DNA of 64,000 nucleotides, taken from contig NZ_CP058335.1 of assembly GCF_013391105.1 (NCBI RefSeq), positions 1,426,001 through 1,490,000 of the forward strand, read 5' to 3'. Below, one piece after another: positions 17,383-25,922 of this stretch. The notes under the pieces were generated by a model. The model was not told the origin of the DNA. It did no database searches and saw only the letters and a program-made list of their open reading frames with translations. The position numbers and the translations under genes are program-made. How positions within the stretch are numbered: the first letter of the stretch is position 1; every line of letters starts with the position of its first letter. The DNA is from Natronomonas salina (GTDB lineage Archaea; Halobacteriota; Halobacteria; Halobacteriales; Haloarculaceae).

Positions 17383-19071
17383 TTAAGGTGGCCGGCGCCG
17401 CGGCCCGTCGGCCCCGACGGCGCCCGCTCTCTCCGCGCCGCCGCGGGTAACGGGCTCGCGGACCTCGGCGCCGGTGAACTCGAAGCGGGCGCCGCCGCCG
17501 GCCGCCTCCCTGACCGAGACCTCCCAGCCGTGGGCGACGGCGATGCTCCGGACGACCGGCAGCCCGAGGCCGGTGCCGCCGTGGGTGGAGTAGCCGTACT
17601 CGAAGACGTCCGCGCGGCTCTCCGTCGGGATGCCGGTCCCGTCGTCGGCGACGAAGAATCCATCCGGGAGCGCGCCCACGCGAACGGTGACTTCCTCGCC
17701 GCGGCCGGCTCCCCCGGCACCGTGCTCGACGGTGTTCCGGAAGAGGTTCTCCAGCAGCTGGACGAACCGCGGTTCGTCGGCGAGGACCACGCCGTCGTCG
17801 ACGGTCTCGAGAGTCGCCCCGCCCGTCTCGACGTTCCCCCAGGCGGTCTCGGCCGCGTCCAGCAGCGACACGGGAGCGGTCTCCTCGACGGCGCGACCCT
17901 CCCGGCCGAGCGTGAGCAGGTCGTCGATGAGCGTCTCGATGCGCTCGGCGGCCGGCGGCACCCGCTCGAGGTGGGAGACGTCGCCGGTCTCCCGGGCCAG
18001 TTCCGCGTAGCCGGTGATGGCGTTCAGCGGGTTCCGGAGGTCGTGGGCCGCGACGCGGGTGAACTCCTCGAGGCGCCCGGTCTGCTCGCGGAGCTGGCGC
18101 CGCCGCCGCATCTGGTCGGTGCGGTCGCTGGCCAGCAGGACGGAGCCGTCGCCCTCCAGCGGCAGTTCGCGGGTCCGGTACCACCGCTCCGTGCCGTCGA
18201 CGGTGACGGACCCCGGGTCGTCGCCGGCCGCCAGCAGCGGGTCCGGCGCGACCTCGGAGACCGGGCGGCCGACGGCGTCCCCGCTCGCGGAGCTCTCGTG
18301 GCCATCCAGCAGCGACCCGGCCGCCGGGTTGAGGTCGACCACCGCCGACCGTGCGACCGGCGTGAGGTCCGCCAGGCCGACCCGGAAGACGGCGTAGGCG
18401 AGCAGCGCGCTGCCGACCGCGAAGCCGACCGGCGTGGGGTCGACCGGGAACGCCGGGCCGAGCGAGAAGAGGTAGGCGACGTTGACGGCCCACGGGAACG
18501 CCGCGCCGGCGAGGACGAAAAGCGCCTGCCGGCGGTACACCCGGTGGTTGCTCGCGGCGAACCGCCCCAGCAGCGCGGTCGCGCCGCCGAACAGCACGTA
18601 GCTGTACAGCGCGTTCACCCAGAACCAGGGACCCGACTCGGTCGTGAACACGGTCTCGGTTCCGAACGGCACCTCGGAGACGCCCGCGAAGAACAGGTCG
18701 TGGCTCGGGTCGGTCGCCAGCAGCAGCAGCGACGCCGCCGGCACGACGAACAGCAGGGCGACGCGACGGGCGTTCAGGTGCGACCCCCAGCCGGTGTACA
18801 GCACCGCGAAGACGAACAGCAGCACCGCGGCGGTCGAGACGCCGAGGTACATGACGAGCGTCCACACGTACCAGACCGCCTCCGTCGGCGCGAGCAGCCG
18901 ACCGAACGCGCCCAGCGACCACAGCAGCACCGCGAGCATGCAGGCGCCGAAGGCGGTCGCGACGCGGGTCGACCGCCGGAGGAGGCAGTAGATCGCGAGG
19001 CTCGTCGCGAGGCCGATGGCGACCCCGTAGCCGACGAGCAGCAGGAACGTCGACGTGGCGGTCGCGGTCAT
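17383..19071 (-). CDS. Sensor histidine kinase with an N-terminal seven-helix membrane region
   Basis: 562 residues. The first 210 or so form about seven hydrophobic helices, the histidine-kinase 7TM N-terminal module common in haloarchaea. A short PAS-like region follows (SAVVDLNPAAGSLLDGHESS), then the H-box AAHDLRNPLNAITGYAELAR with the phosphorylated histidine near H343, the N-box LLENLFRNTVEHG, and the G-boxes DDGTGIP and THGGTGLGLPVVRSIA. It therefore autophosphorylates and passes phosphate to a receiver not present beside it. The C-terminal tail is rich in Arg and Pro, unlike the rest. Signal unknown. A stop-to-next-gene gap of 55 bases separates it from the enolase-superfamily gene. 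Confidence 0.9.
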   Translation of the reverse strand: MTATATSTFLLLVGYGVAIGLATSLAIYCLLRRSTRVATAFGACMLAVLLWSLGAFGRLLAPTEAVWYVWTLVMYLGVSTAAVLLFVFAVLYTGWGSHLNARRVALLFVVPAASLLLLATDPSHDLFFAGVSEVPFGTETVFTTESGPWFWVNALYSYVLFGGATALLGRFAASNHRVYRRQALFVLAGAAFPWAVNVAYLFSLGPAFPVDPTPVGFAVGSALLAYAVFRVGLADLTPVARSAVVDLNPAAGSLLDGHESSASGDAVGRPVSEVAPDPLLAAGDDPGSVTVDGTERWYRTRELPLEGDGSVLLASDRTDQMRRRRQLREQTGRLEEFTRVAAHDLRNPLNAITGYAELARETGDVSHLERVPPAAERIETLIDDLLTLGREGRAVEETAPVSLLDAAETAWGNVETGGATLETVDDGVVLADEPRFVQLLENLFRNTVEHGAGGAGRGEEVTVRVGALPDGFFVADDGTGIPTESRADVFEYGYSTHGGTGLGLPVVRSIAVAHGWEVSVREAAGGGARFEFTGAEVREPVTRGGAERAGAVGADGPRRRPP

Positions 19072-19158
19072 CCGGTGGGTCCGTGACCCCGGCCGGCCAT
19101 AACTCTACCGGGAGTTCTAGCGCCGTCGGGTAGTTGCCCCCTGTCCCGTGCGTGAAAA

Positions 19159-19197
19159 CTACAGCCGGAATCCTACAGCCGGATAACTATAGCCGGA
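19159..19197. repeat. Three direct repeats of a 14-base unit at the end of the DUF424 gene
   Basis: CTACAGCCGGA at 19159-19169 and 19173-19183 and CTATAGCCGGA at 19187-19197 recur with an exact 14-base period. The third copy contains the stop codon (CTA = TAG on the minus strand) and last codons of the DUF424 gene, so the two downstream copies look like duplications of that gene end, with further TAG triplets in each unit. Confidence 0.7.
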
Positions 19198-19480
19198 GGT
19201 ACTGGGCGTGGACCGTCCCGTCGAACTCGAGGACGTTCGCCTCCTCGACGAAGCCGTGCTCGATGGCCACGCCGACGGCCTCGCTGCCGACGAGGTTCGC
19301 CACCGAGCACCGCGCGAGGCTGGCGACGACCTCCTCGGCGGTCGCCTCCTCGCCCTCGTAGAAGTCCGGGTCGACCGTCAGCGACGCCTCGCCGTTCTCG
19401 AAGGTCTCGCCGAGGACGTCCGGATCGCAGACCGAGACGAGCAGTCCCTCCTGGGTCGACCGCTCGCACAGCAGCATCAT
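19187..19480 (-). CDS. DUF424 family protein
   Basis: 97-residue conserved archaeal protein of unknown function. Characteristic DUF424 segments are MLLCERSTQEGLLVSVCDPD, GETFENGEASLTVDPDFYEG, SLARCSVANLVGSEAVGVAI and FVEEANVLEFDGTVHAQYL. The family is widespread in archaea and has been linked by context with translation, but no reaction is established. Its first ATG overlaps the stop of the upstream TPR gene (ATGATG over TGA), so the pair is translationally coupled. A second ATG follows at once and would give 96 residues. Confidence 0.86.
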   Translation of the reverse strand: MMLLCERSTQEGLLVSVCDPDVLGETFENGEASLTVDPDFYEGEEATAEEVVASLARCSVANLVGSEAVGVAIEHGFVEEANVLEFDGTVHAQYLRL

Positions 19481-20217
19481 TGCTCCTCGACGAACTGCTC
19501 CTCGGCGCGCTGCCGTAGCTCCTCGGCCTCCGCGGCGACCTCCTCGGCCTCCTCGTCCTCGCCCATCTCCTCGAGCGCGCGGGCCTTCTCCTCGAGGACG
19601 TCGGCGTCGCGGTACCCCAGCCGCATCGCGTTGTCGAAGCAGGAGACGGCGTCCTCCGCGAGGCCGCGCTCCAGCAGGAAGAACCCGCGGTTGTACCAGC
19701 CCTGCGGGAACCGCGGGTCGAGTTCGACGGCCCGCTCGGCGTGTTCGAGGGCCTGCTCGGTCTGGCCGGACTTCCACAGCGCGTACGCGAGGTTCGTCTC
19801 CGCCGACGCGGCGTGCTCGGAGTCGTCGTCGATGCGGAGCGCCTCCCGGTAGGAGTCGATGGCCTGCTGGAACTCCTGCAGTTCCGCGTGGGCGGCGCCC
19901 TTGTTCACCCACGCCTCCTGCTCGATCAGCTCGTCGTCGGCGTACTGGGCCGCCCGCTGGAGGGTGTCCGTCGCCTGCTCGTGGCGGTTGATCCGCATGT
20001 AGTCCATCGCCACGTCCAGCAGCTCCTCGGCGTCGACCTGTTCGGACGCGATCTGTCGCCGGTCGAGCGTGTCGGCCACCACGCGGGAGTCCACCGGGTC
20101 CACCTGTTCCGGGTCGGGGTCGAGCTCCGGCGGGTCGAGGTCGAACCCCTCGTAGGGGTCGCCGAACCCCTGGCCCTCCGAGAACTCGTGGGAGTCGTCT
20201 GGCTCCTCGTCGGTCAT
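19477..20217 (-). CDS. Tetratricopeptide repeat protein
   Basis: 246 residues, very acidic. The first 60 or so are disordered and Asp/Glu/Pro-rich; then several TPR-like helix pairs follow, for example ELLDVAMDYMRINRHEQATD, ALRIDDDSEHAASAETNLAY, HAERAVELDPRFPQGWYNRG and CFDNAMRLGYRDADVLEEKA. The chain ends in a Glu-rich coiled region. TPRs mediate protein-protein contacts; the partner is unknown. Soluble: no signal peptide or membrane helix. It is coupled to the DUF424 gene by stop/start overlap, and its promoter should lie in the divergent gap shared with the CaCA exchanger. Confidence 0.83.
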   Translation of the reverse strand: MTDEEPDDSHEFSEGQGFGDPYEGFDLDPPELDPDPEQVDPVDSRVVADTLDRRQIASEQVDAEELLDVAMDYMRINRHEQATDTLQRAAQYADDELIEQEAWVNKGAAHAELQEFQQAIDSYREALRIDDDSEHAASAETNLAYALWKSGQTEQALEHAERAVELDPRFPQGWYNRGFFLLERGLAEDAVSCFDNAMRLGYRDADVLEEKARALEEMGEDEEAEEVAAEAEELRQRAEEQFVEEQ

Positions 20218-20275
20218 GTTACGATGTGTAGCCTACCGAGGGGGTAAAGGGTTGCGACCCGCTTTTCGCACGCGC

Positions 20276-20294
20276 GGCGCGGCGGAGCCGCGCC
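20276..20294. repeat. Perfect eight-base hairpin in the TPR/CaCA intergenic region
   Basis: GGCGCGGC, loop GGA, then GCCGCGCC. It lies between the divergent TPR and exchanger genes, about 59 bases from one start and 85 from the other. It may act on DNA or in a leader RNA; no function is known. Confidence 0.4.
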
Positions 20295-20379
20295 TCGCGG
20301 CAAGAACGTGGGGGAACTTCGAGGCATACCGGCCGCGCTGGGACAGGCCTTTGTTCGAGGGCCGACACGTCCCACGTAG

Positions 20380-21396
20380 ATGGTCGGTCTCTCGGGCGGC
20401 GTCGCGTTCTACCTCGGTCTCGCCATCGTCTCGACGGCGGTCATCTGGGCGGGCAGCGGCCGCCTCGAGCGCTCCGCCGAGCGGCTCAGCAAGCACTACG
20501 GCATCCCCGTCGCCGTCCACGGCGCCGTGGTGGTCGCCGTCGGGTCCAGCTTCCCCGAACTGAGTTCCGTCGTCGTCAGCACGCTCGTCCACGACGAGTT
20601 CTCCCTCGGCGTCGGCGCCATCGTCGGCAGCGCCATCTTCAACCTGCTCGTCATCCCGGCGGTGTCGGGGCTCACCAGCGACACCCTCGAGGCGACCCGC
20701 GACATCGTCCACAAGGACGCCCAGTTCTACGTCATCAGCATCCTCGTCCTCTTCCTCGTCTTCGCCCTCGGGGCCACCTACGTCCCCGGCGGGACGAACC
20801 GCGAGGCCATCCTGACGCCCGTGCTGGCGCTGATACCGCTGACGACCTACGCCGTCTACGTCTTCCTCCAGTACCAGGACACCCAAGACCACGTCGCCGA
20901 GAAGGTCGAGGTGAACGCCCGCCGGCAGTGGGGCGTCCTCGCCGTCGGCCTCCTGCTCATCGCCGTCGGCGTCGAGGGCATCGTCCGGGCCGCGCTGGGC
21001 TTCGGCGCCATCTTCGAGACGCCGAGCCTCCTGTGGGGCCTGACGGTCATCGCCGCCGCGACGAGCCTCCCGGACGCCATCGTCAGCGTCCGCGCCGCCC
21101 GGGAGGGCCAGAGCGTCACCAGCCTCACGAACGTCCTCGGCAGCAACACGTTCAACCTGCTCGTCGCCATCCCCGTCGGCGTCCTGCTCGCGGGGTCGGC
21201 CACCGTCAACTTCCTCGCCGCCATCCCGATGCTGGGCTTCCTCGCCTTCGCCACCATCCTCTTCGTCGTCTTCACGCGCACCCACCTCGAACTCACCGAC
21301 CCCGAGGCCTACGTCTTCCTGGGGCTGTACGGGTTCTTCGTCCTCTGGATGACCCTGGAGACCACCGGCGTCGTCGAGACCGTCCGGGGATTCTGA
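20380..21396 (+). CDS. Sodium/calcium exchanger-family (CaCA) membrane protein
   Basis: 338-residue transporter with about ten hydrophobic helices arranged as two inverted homologous halves. The diagnostic alpha-repeats are visible: first half VAVGSSFPELSSVVVSTLVH with VGSAIFNLLVI, second half IAAATSLPDAIVSVRAA with LGSNTFNLLVAI. These conserved acidic and Asn residues coordinate the exchanged cation. The family moves Ca2+ or K+ out against Na+ or H+, which suits a halophile. The ATG gives a start within the first helix, normal for this family. Probably single-gene transcription unit, divergent from the TPR gene. Confidence 0.9.
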   Translation: MVGLSGGVAFYLGLAIVSTAVIWAGSGRLERSAERLSKHYGIPVAVHGAVVVAVGSSFPELSSVVVSTLVHDEFSLGVGAIVGSAIFNLLVIPAVSGLTSDTLEATRDIVHKDAQFYVISILVLFLVFALGATYVPGGTNREAILTPVLALIPLTTYAVYVFLQYQDTQDHVAEKVEVNARRQWGVLAVGLLLIAVGVEGIVRAALGFGAIFETPSLLWGLTVIAAATSLPDAIVSVRAAREGQSVTSLTNVLGSNTFNLLVAIPVGVLLAGSATVNFLAAIPMLGFLAFATILFVVFTRTHLELTDPEAYVFLGLYGFFVLWMTLETTGVVETVRGF

Positions 21397-21489
21397 CTCG
21401 CCCGGGCCCACCCCGGCCCCGACTTGCCGAAGGGACCGAACCGTGCGACGGCCTGGCAAACTTTACGACCCGCCCGCGTACGGGGAGCC

Positions 21490-22038
21490 ATGAGACTGTT
21501 CGTCAGCGTGGGCGTCGACGGACTGGAGGAGGAGATCGCGGCCGTCCAGGAACCGCTGCGGGACCTGCCCGGGCTGAACCCCACCGACCCCGAACAGGCC
21601 CACGTGACGATGAAGTTCCTCGGCGAGGGCGACCACGACCTCGAGGCGCTGACCGACGCCGTCGAAGCGGCGGTGAAGGGCGCCGACGTCGAGCCCTTCG
21701 AGGCGCGGTTCGAAGGGCTGGGCGTCTTCCCGTCGCTGGACTACATCAGCGTCGTCTGGCTCGGCGTCGACGACGGAACCGAGGCGCTGACCGACCTCCA
21801 CCGCGCCCTGGAGCTGGAAACGACGGCGCTCGGCTACGACGAGGAGTCCCACGAGTTCACGCCGCACGTCACCCTCGCGCGGATGGACCACGCCGCCGCC
21901 AAGGAGGACGTCCAGCGGTACGTCCGCGAGGAGGACCCCGAGGCCGGGACGCGCCGGGTCGAGGAGCTGCGCCTCGTGGAGAGCACGCTGACTCCCGAGG
22001 GACCCGAATACGAGACATTAGAGCGCTTCGAGTTCTGA
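21490..22038 (+). CDS. thpR: RNA 2',3'-cyclic phosphodiesterase (LigT/ThpR)
   Basis: 182-residue two-histidine phosphoesterase. The ATG at 21490 starts MRLFVSVGVDGLEEEIAAVQ. The two catalytic HxTx motifs are both present: HVTMKFLGEG in the first half and HVTLARMDH in the second, separated by the usual distance. Known family members open 2',3'-cyclic phosphates to 2'-phosphates at RNA ends and, in reverse, can ligate tRNA halves. A KptA-type 2'-phosphotransferase elsewhere in this window (37067-37645) could remove the product phosphate, which hints at a shared RNA-end pathway. It lies just upstream of the eL39-eL31-aIF6 operon on the same strand but with its own gap of 111 bases. Confidence 0.9.
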   Translation: MRLFVSVGVDGLEEEIAAVQEPLRDLPGLNPTDPEQAHVTMKFLGEGDHDLEALTDAVEAAVKGADVEPFEARFEGLGVFPSLDYISVVWLGVDDGTEALTDLHRALELETTALGYDEESHEFTPHVTLARMDHAAAKEDVQRYVREEDPEAGTRRVEELRLVESTLTPEGPEYETLERFEF

Positions 22039-22118
22039 GGTGCGCAGGGGCGTCGACACCGGCGGCCGGCCCCCGTCCCGTCGCCGGCCGTCGGCTACCC
22101 ACGGCCAATGGACAAGAA

Positions 22119-22124
22119 TTTAAA
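22119..22124 (+). promoter_or_regulatory. TATA box of the eL39-eL31-aIF6 operon
   Basis: TTTAAA preceded by an A-rich BRE-like ACAAGAA, ending 25 bases before the eL39 ATG. Strong match to the haloarchaeal leaderless promoter layout, and it decides the start at 22150 rather than an upstream in-frame ATG. Confidence 0.7.
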
Positions 22125-22149
22125 CGCCGCGACGGAAGGTGCCTCCACT

Positions 22150-22302
22150 ATGAGCAAGAAGTCCAAGGCCAAGAAGCAGCGACTGGCCAAGCTCGAGCGG
22201 CAGAACAGCCGGGTGCCGGCCTGGGTCATCATGAAGACCGACCGCGACACGCTGCGGAACCACAAGCGCCGCAACTGGCGGCGGAGTGACACGGACGAAT
22301 GA
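22150..22302 (+). CDS. rpl39e: Large-subunit ribosomal protein eL39
   Basis: 50-residue, highly basic rRNA-binding protein that lines the polypeptide exit tunnel of archaeal and eukaryotic ribosomes. The sequence [20 protein letters not shown] then [20 protein letters not shown] and NWRRS matches the family throughout, with usual length. An upstream in-frame ATG would add 14 residues but would place the start before the transcript predicted from the TATA box. Its TGA overlaps the next start, coupling it with eL31. Confidence 0.96.
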   Translation: MSKKSKAKKQRLAKLERQNSRVPAWVIMKTDRDTLRNHKRRNWRRSDTDE

Positions 22303-22571
22303 GCGCCGAGTTCGACGAGCGCGTCATGACGGTGCCGCTCCGCGACGTCCACGCGGAGCCGAACGGCGAACGCGCCGACAAGGCGATGAAGCTCGTCCGC
22401 GAGCACCTCGCACAGCACTTCAACGTCGACGGCGAGGCGGTCCGGCTGGACCCCTCGATCAACGAGGAGATCTGGTCGCGCGGCCGCTCGAAGCCGCCGC
22501 GGAAGCTCCGCGTGCGGGCCGCCCGCTTCGAGGAGGAGGGCGAGGCCGTCGTCGAAGCAGAGACCGCGTAA
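22299..22571 (+). CDS. rpl31e: Large-subunit ribosomal protein eL31
   Basis: 90-residue ribosomal protein located near the tunnel exit, where it helps dock SRP and other factors. Identifying segments are [60 protein letters not shown] and [14 protein letters not shown]. The ATGA overlap with eL39 and the one-base gap to aIF6 show an operon. The C-terminus is acidic, a halophilic adaptation. Confidence 0.96.
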   Translation: MSAEFDERVMTVPLRDVHAEPNGERADKAMKLVREHLAQHFNVDGEAVRLDPSINEEIWSRGRSKPPRKLRVRAARFEEEGEAVVEAETA

Positions 22572-22572
22572 C

Positions 22573-23238
22573 GTGCTCCGCACGGCCCTCTCCGGCTCCG
22601 CCTACGTCGGCGTCTTCATGCGGGCCACCGACGACTGTCTCCTCGCCCGCCCGGACCTCGACGAGTCGCTCCTGAGCGACTTCGAAGCGGAGCTGGAGGT
22701 CGAGGCCGTCCCCACCACCATCGCCGGGTCGGCGACCGTCGGCGCCCTCGCGGCGGGCAACGAGAACGGCCTGCTCGTCAGCGAGCGGGTCACCGACCGC
22801 GAGCGCGACCGCATCGAGGAGGGCACCGACCTCCCGGTCGTCGAGCTCCCCGGCCGCATCAACGCAGCGGGCAACGTCGTCCTCGCGAACGACGCGGGCG
22901 CGTACGTCCACCCCGACCTCCCGCGGAACGCAATCCAGGCCGTCAAGGACGCCCTCGACGTCCCCGTCGAGCGCGGGATGATCGCGGACGTCCGGACGGT
23001 CGGTACCGCCGCGGTCGTCACGAACGACGGCGTGCTCTGCCACCCGAAGACCAACGACGAGGAACTGGACTTCCTCGAGGAGCTCTTCGGCGTCTACGCC
23101 GACATCGGCACCATCAACTACGGCGGCCCGCTGGTCGGCTCCGGGCTGGTCGCCAACTCCTCCGGCTACGTCGCCGGCCAGGAGACCACCGGGCCCGAGC
23201 TGGGTCGCATCGAGGACGCCCTCGGCTTCATCGACTGA
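22573..23238 (+). CDS. eif6: Translation initiation factor aIF6
   Basis: Anti-association factor that binds the large ribosomal subunit and prevents premature joining; needed in 60S/50S biogenesis. The 221-residue chain shows the fivefold pseudo-symmetric repeats of the family: [80 protein letters not shown] and [24 protein letters not shown] start lies one base after the eL31 stop, so translation is coupled. In many archaea LX/eL20, prefoldin alpha and ftsY follow directly; here they lie 8.8 kb further on. Confidence 0.96.
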   Translation: MLRTALSGSAYVGVFMRATDDCLLARPDLDESLLSDFEAELEVEAVPTTIAGSATVGALAAGNENGLLVSERVTDRERDRIEEGTDLPVVELPGRINAAGNVVLANDAGAYVHPDLPRNAIQAVKDALDVPVERGMIADVRTVGTAAVVTNDGVLCHPKTNDEELDFLEELFGVYADIGTINYGGPLVGSGLVANSSGYVAGQETTGPELGRIEDALGFID

Positions 23239-23289
23239 GAGCCGTATCGGCGGAACGCTTTTCGACCCGCTCTACGAGCGTCCCTCAGG

Positions 23290-23505
23290 ATGCCGTCCGA
23301 TACCTCCGGCGTCGACGACCTCGCCTCGTCCCTCCACCGCACCGCCCTCGGTACACTGCTGGCCATCGTCGGGATCCTCGGCGTCGGTCTCGCGAGGCGA
23401 CTCCCCGACGGCGACTACCTGATCGGCCTCCTGGGAGTGGTCCTCGCCCTCGGCGCCGTCGTGTGGATATCCTCCCTGCTTGGAGAGGGGTTGCGCGAGC
23501 GCTAG
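23290..23505 (+). CDS. Small two-helix membrane protein, unknown function
   Basis: 71 residues: an acidic N-terminus (MPSDTSGVDDLASSLHRTAL), a first hydrophobic helix LLAIVGILGVGLARR, a short charged loop RLPDGDYL, then a second helix IGLLGVVLALGAVVWISSLL with a basic end GLRER. Similar two-helix micro-proteins are frequent in haloarchaea; no function is known. It lies downstream of aIF6 with a 51-base gap and may be read through from that operon. Its end overlaps by four bases the 3' end of the convergent PanE-like gene. Confidence 0.7.
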   Translation: MPSDTSGVDDLASSLHRTALGTLLAIVGILGVGLARRLPDGDYLIGLLGVVLALGAVVWISSLLGEGLRER

Positions 23506-24422
23506 CTCCGCCGCTCGGCCCAGGGCGACAGGATGGCGTGGACGGCCTCGTTCATCGGGACGTCGACGCCGACCTCCTCGGCGTGCCGGACGACCGACCC
23601 GTGGAGGGCGTCCAGTTCGAGTCGGTTGCCGTGCTCGAGGTCGTAGTGCAGCGACGAGTAGGCGTCGGCGTCGAGGTCCCGGGCGAACGCGAGCCACTCG
23701 TCGACCGTCCCGTCGGGGAGGTCGACGCCCTCCGCCCGCGCGACCGCGGCGACCTCCGCCATGAGCCGCCGGTAGAACCGCCAGGCGGGCTCGGACTCGC
23801 GGATGTCGCCGACGGGCAGGCGGCTGGTCGCCGTCGCGCCGGCCTGCGCGCAGATGAAGACGAACTTCCGCCACAGCTCGACGGAGACGTCGTCGGCCAG
23901 TACCGCCTCGACGCCGTCGGCGCCGGAGAGCGCCGCGTCGAGCCGCCGGATGCGGTCGGTGCGCTCGCCGTCGAGTTCGCCGTAGACGAACCGCGCCGGC
24001 CCGCCGGTGTGCTCGACGACGCCCGGCGAGGCGATGGTGGAGAAGATGTAGGCGACGCCGCCGCAGACGTACTCGTCGCCGACGGCCTCGGCCAGCCAGC
24101 GCTCGTTGTCGACGCCGTTCTGGAAGGAGACCACGGCGGTGTCGTCGCCGAGCAGCGGGTCGAGTTCCGCGGCGGCCGACCGCGTGTCGTAGGCCTTCAC
24201 GCAGAACAGGACCGCGTCGCAGGCGCCGACCTCGGCGGGGTCGTCGGTCGCGGGGACCTCGACGACGGTGTCGCCGGCGACGCTCTCGAGCCGCAAGCCG
24301 TCGTTCCGGATGGCCTCGAGGTGGTCGCCGCGCGCGATCAGGTGGACCTCGTGGCCGGCGTCGGCGAGGCGCGCCCCGAGGTAACCGCCCACGCCGCCGG
24401 CTCCGAACACCGCGAACTTCAT
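23502..24422 (-). CDS. 2-dehydropantoate 2-reductase-family protein (PanE/ApbA)
   Basis: 306-residue NADPH-dependent reductase. The ATG at 24422 places the Rossmann GxGxxG at the extreme N-terminus (MKFAVFGAGGVGGYLGARLA), as in this family. Other signatures: VLFCVKAYDTRSA, VVSFQNGVDNERWLA, the catalytic lysine region VELWRKFVFICAQAG and the C-terminal YSSLHYDLEHGNRLELDALH. PanE makes pantoate for coenzyme A; archaea often use such a protein, but paralogues act on other ketoacids. It is next to a 2-hydroxyacid dehydrogenase on the same strand, 70 bases away. Pantoate synthesis is likely but not proven. Confidence 0.85.
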   Translation of the reverse strand: MKFAVFGAGGVGGYLGARLADAGHEVHLIARGDHLEAIRNDGLRLESVAGDTVVEVPATDDPAEVGACDAVLFCVKAYDTRSAAAELDPLLGDDTAVVSFQNGVDNERWLAEAVGDEYVCGGVAYIFSTIASPGVVEHTGGPARFVYGELDGERTDRIRRLDAALSGADGVEAVLADDVSVELWRKFVFICAQAGATATSRLPVGDIRESEPAWRFYRRLMAEVAAVARAEGVDLPDGTVDEWLAFARDLDADAYSSLHYDLEHGNRLELDALHGSVVRHAEEVGVDVPMNEAVHAILSPWAERRS

Positions 24423-24491
24423 GGCTCGCGGTTGGGGCGACGGCGCCATAGAAGTTCGGTAGCCGCCGTCGAAGAGCGGGGCGACGACCGA

Positions 24492-25418
24492 TCAGACGAC
24501 CTGGTTCGCCAGCGACTCGCCGGTCTCGAACCGCCTGGCGTTCTCCCGGACGAGCGCGGCGATCCGCTCGTAGTAGTCGTCGGTCATCGCCGCGACGTGC
24601 GGCGTCACGACCACGTTCTCCATCCCCCACAGCGGCGAGTCCTCGGGGAGCGGCTCCGTCTCGAAGACGTCCAGGGCGGCGCCGGCGAGTTCGCCGGCCT
24701 CCAGGGCGTCGACCAGCGCGGACTCGTCGACCACCGGCCCGCGGGCGACGTTCACGAGGACGGCGTCGTCGCGCATCGCGGCCAGCTCCGCCTCGCCGAC
24801 GAGGCCCTCGGTCTCGTCGGTCAGGGGGACGGCGACGACCACGAACTTCGCCGCCGAGACGGCCTCCTGGAGTTCCGTGGAGGGGTGGACCGTCCGGACG
24901 TGGTCGACGGGGGTCGGCGTCCGCTTGACGCCGACGACGTCCGTGCCGAGGGCGTCGGCCCGCCTGGCGACGCCACGGCCGAGCGTCCCCAGGCCGACGA
25001 CGCAGACGGTCTCGCCGTCGAGCGTGAACGCGTCGTCCCATTCCCCTCGCGACCACGCCCGTCGCTCCTGGTTCGAGCGGTAGCGGTGCAGCCCGCGGGC
25101 GAACTGCAGCATGTAGCCCGCGACCGTCTCGCCGACGGCGTCGCCGTGGATGCCGGTGCTGTTGGTCAGCCGAACGCCCGCGTCCCGCAGTTCGTCGAAG
25201 GGGAAGCGGTCGACGCCCGACTGGATGGAGTGGATCCACCCGAGGTCCGCCGCCAGGAACGCCGCCTCGTAGTCGAACGTCACCAGCGCGTCGCACCCGT
25301 CGACGGCACCGGTGGAGACCACCGACACCTCGAGGTCGAGGTCGTCGAGTTCCGTCCGGAGCACGTCCGGCGGAAACACCGCGCCGACGGAGTCGTGGAT
25401 GCCGATACGCGAGAGCAT
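24492..25418 (-). CDS. D-2-hydroxyacid dehydrogenase, NAD(P)-dependent
   Basis: 308-residue enzyme interconverting a 2-keto acid and a D-2-hydroxy acid. The nucleotide-binding loop is VCVVGLGTLGRGVARRADAL. The catalytic Arg sits in VLVNVARGPVVDESALVDAL, the Glu in DVFETEPLPEDSPLW, and the His in VVVTPHVAAMTDDYYER, the three standard residues of the family. The N-terminal catalytic domain starts with a normal-length ATG. Substrate could be glyoxylate, hydroxypyruvate or a branched keto acid. It neighbours a PanE-like reductase on the same strand. Confidence 0.9.
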   Translation of the reverse strand: MLSRIGIHDSVGAVFPPDVLRTELDDLDLEVSVVSTGAVDGCDALVTFDYEAAFLAADLGWIHSIQSGVDRFPFDELRDAGVRLTNSTGIHGDAVGETVAGYMLQFARGLHRYRSNQERRAWSRGEWDDAFTLDGETVCVVGLGTLGRGVARRADALGTDVVGVKRTPTPVDHVRTVHPSTELQEAVSAAKFVVVAVPLTDETEGLVGEAELAAMRDDAVLVNVARGPVVDESALVDALEAGELAGAALDVFETEPLPEDSPLWGMENVVVTPHVAAMTDDYYERIAALVRENARRFETGESLANQVV

Positions 25419-25434
25419 GAAAGGTAGTCGGGCG

Positions 25435-25662
25435 TCAGCCGTAGATGAACCGGGACGCGAGGTCGTCGAGGCGGTCCTTCACCCGGCGGACGAGCACCTC
25501 GTGGCCGACGACCCGCCGGAGTTCGGCCTCCTGGATCTCGATTCGGGCACCCTCGAAGGGGTTCCTGGCGTCGCCGTCGTCGTCCTCCTCCTCGCCCCCG
25601 GCGGCGTCCACCACCGTCGAGACGCTACAGCGCCCGCAGGCCTCCGTTCGTTTCCCTCCCAT
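25435..25662 (-). CDS. Conserved haloarchaeal-type hypothetical protein, 75 residues
   Basis: Not recognised. The ATG at 25662 starts MGGKRTEACGRCSVSTVVDA, with one CGRC pair; then a strongly acidic linker (GGEEEDDDGDARNPFEGA) and an amphipathic helix LRRVVGHEVLVRRVKDRLDD with a basic face. An alternative GTG three codons upstream is possible. The single CxxC could bind metal only as a dimer. It ends 16 bases before the hydroxyacid dehydrogenase start, so the two may be cotranscribed. The acidic middle and the intact frame favour a real gene. Confidence 0.55.
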   Translation of the reverse strand: MGGKRTEACGRCSVSTVVDAAGGEEEDDDGDARNPFEGARIEIQEAELRRVVGHEVLVRRVKDRLDDLASRFIYG

Positions 25663-25922
25663 GCGTATCACTCACAGGGAGTAGGCCGAGCGGGCGGTTA
25701 AATGTTCGGCGGACCTGTCGATGTCTCGTCACGTATGCCGTCTCACCGTGGCCGGTACCCCCTGGGCAGACCCGCGACCTGCGGGAACTATTTATCCGGG
25801 TAGTGGTAATCGGTGGCACGTGCGGTGCGACGTCGCCGGGAGGGTATCCGGGCTGCCGCGAACGGAACGGACCGCGGCCACGCCGGACGGGTCGCTCCCG
25901 ACGGCGCCACCCTCGACCAGCC

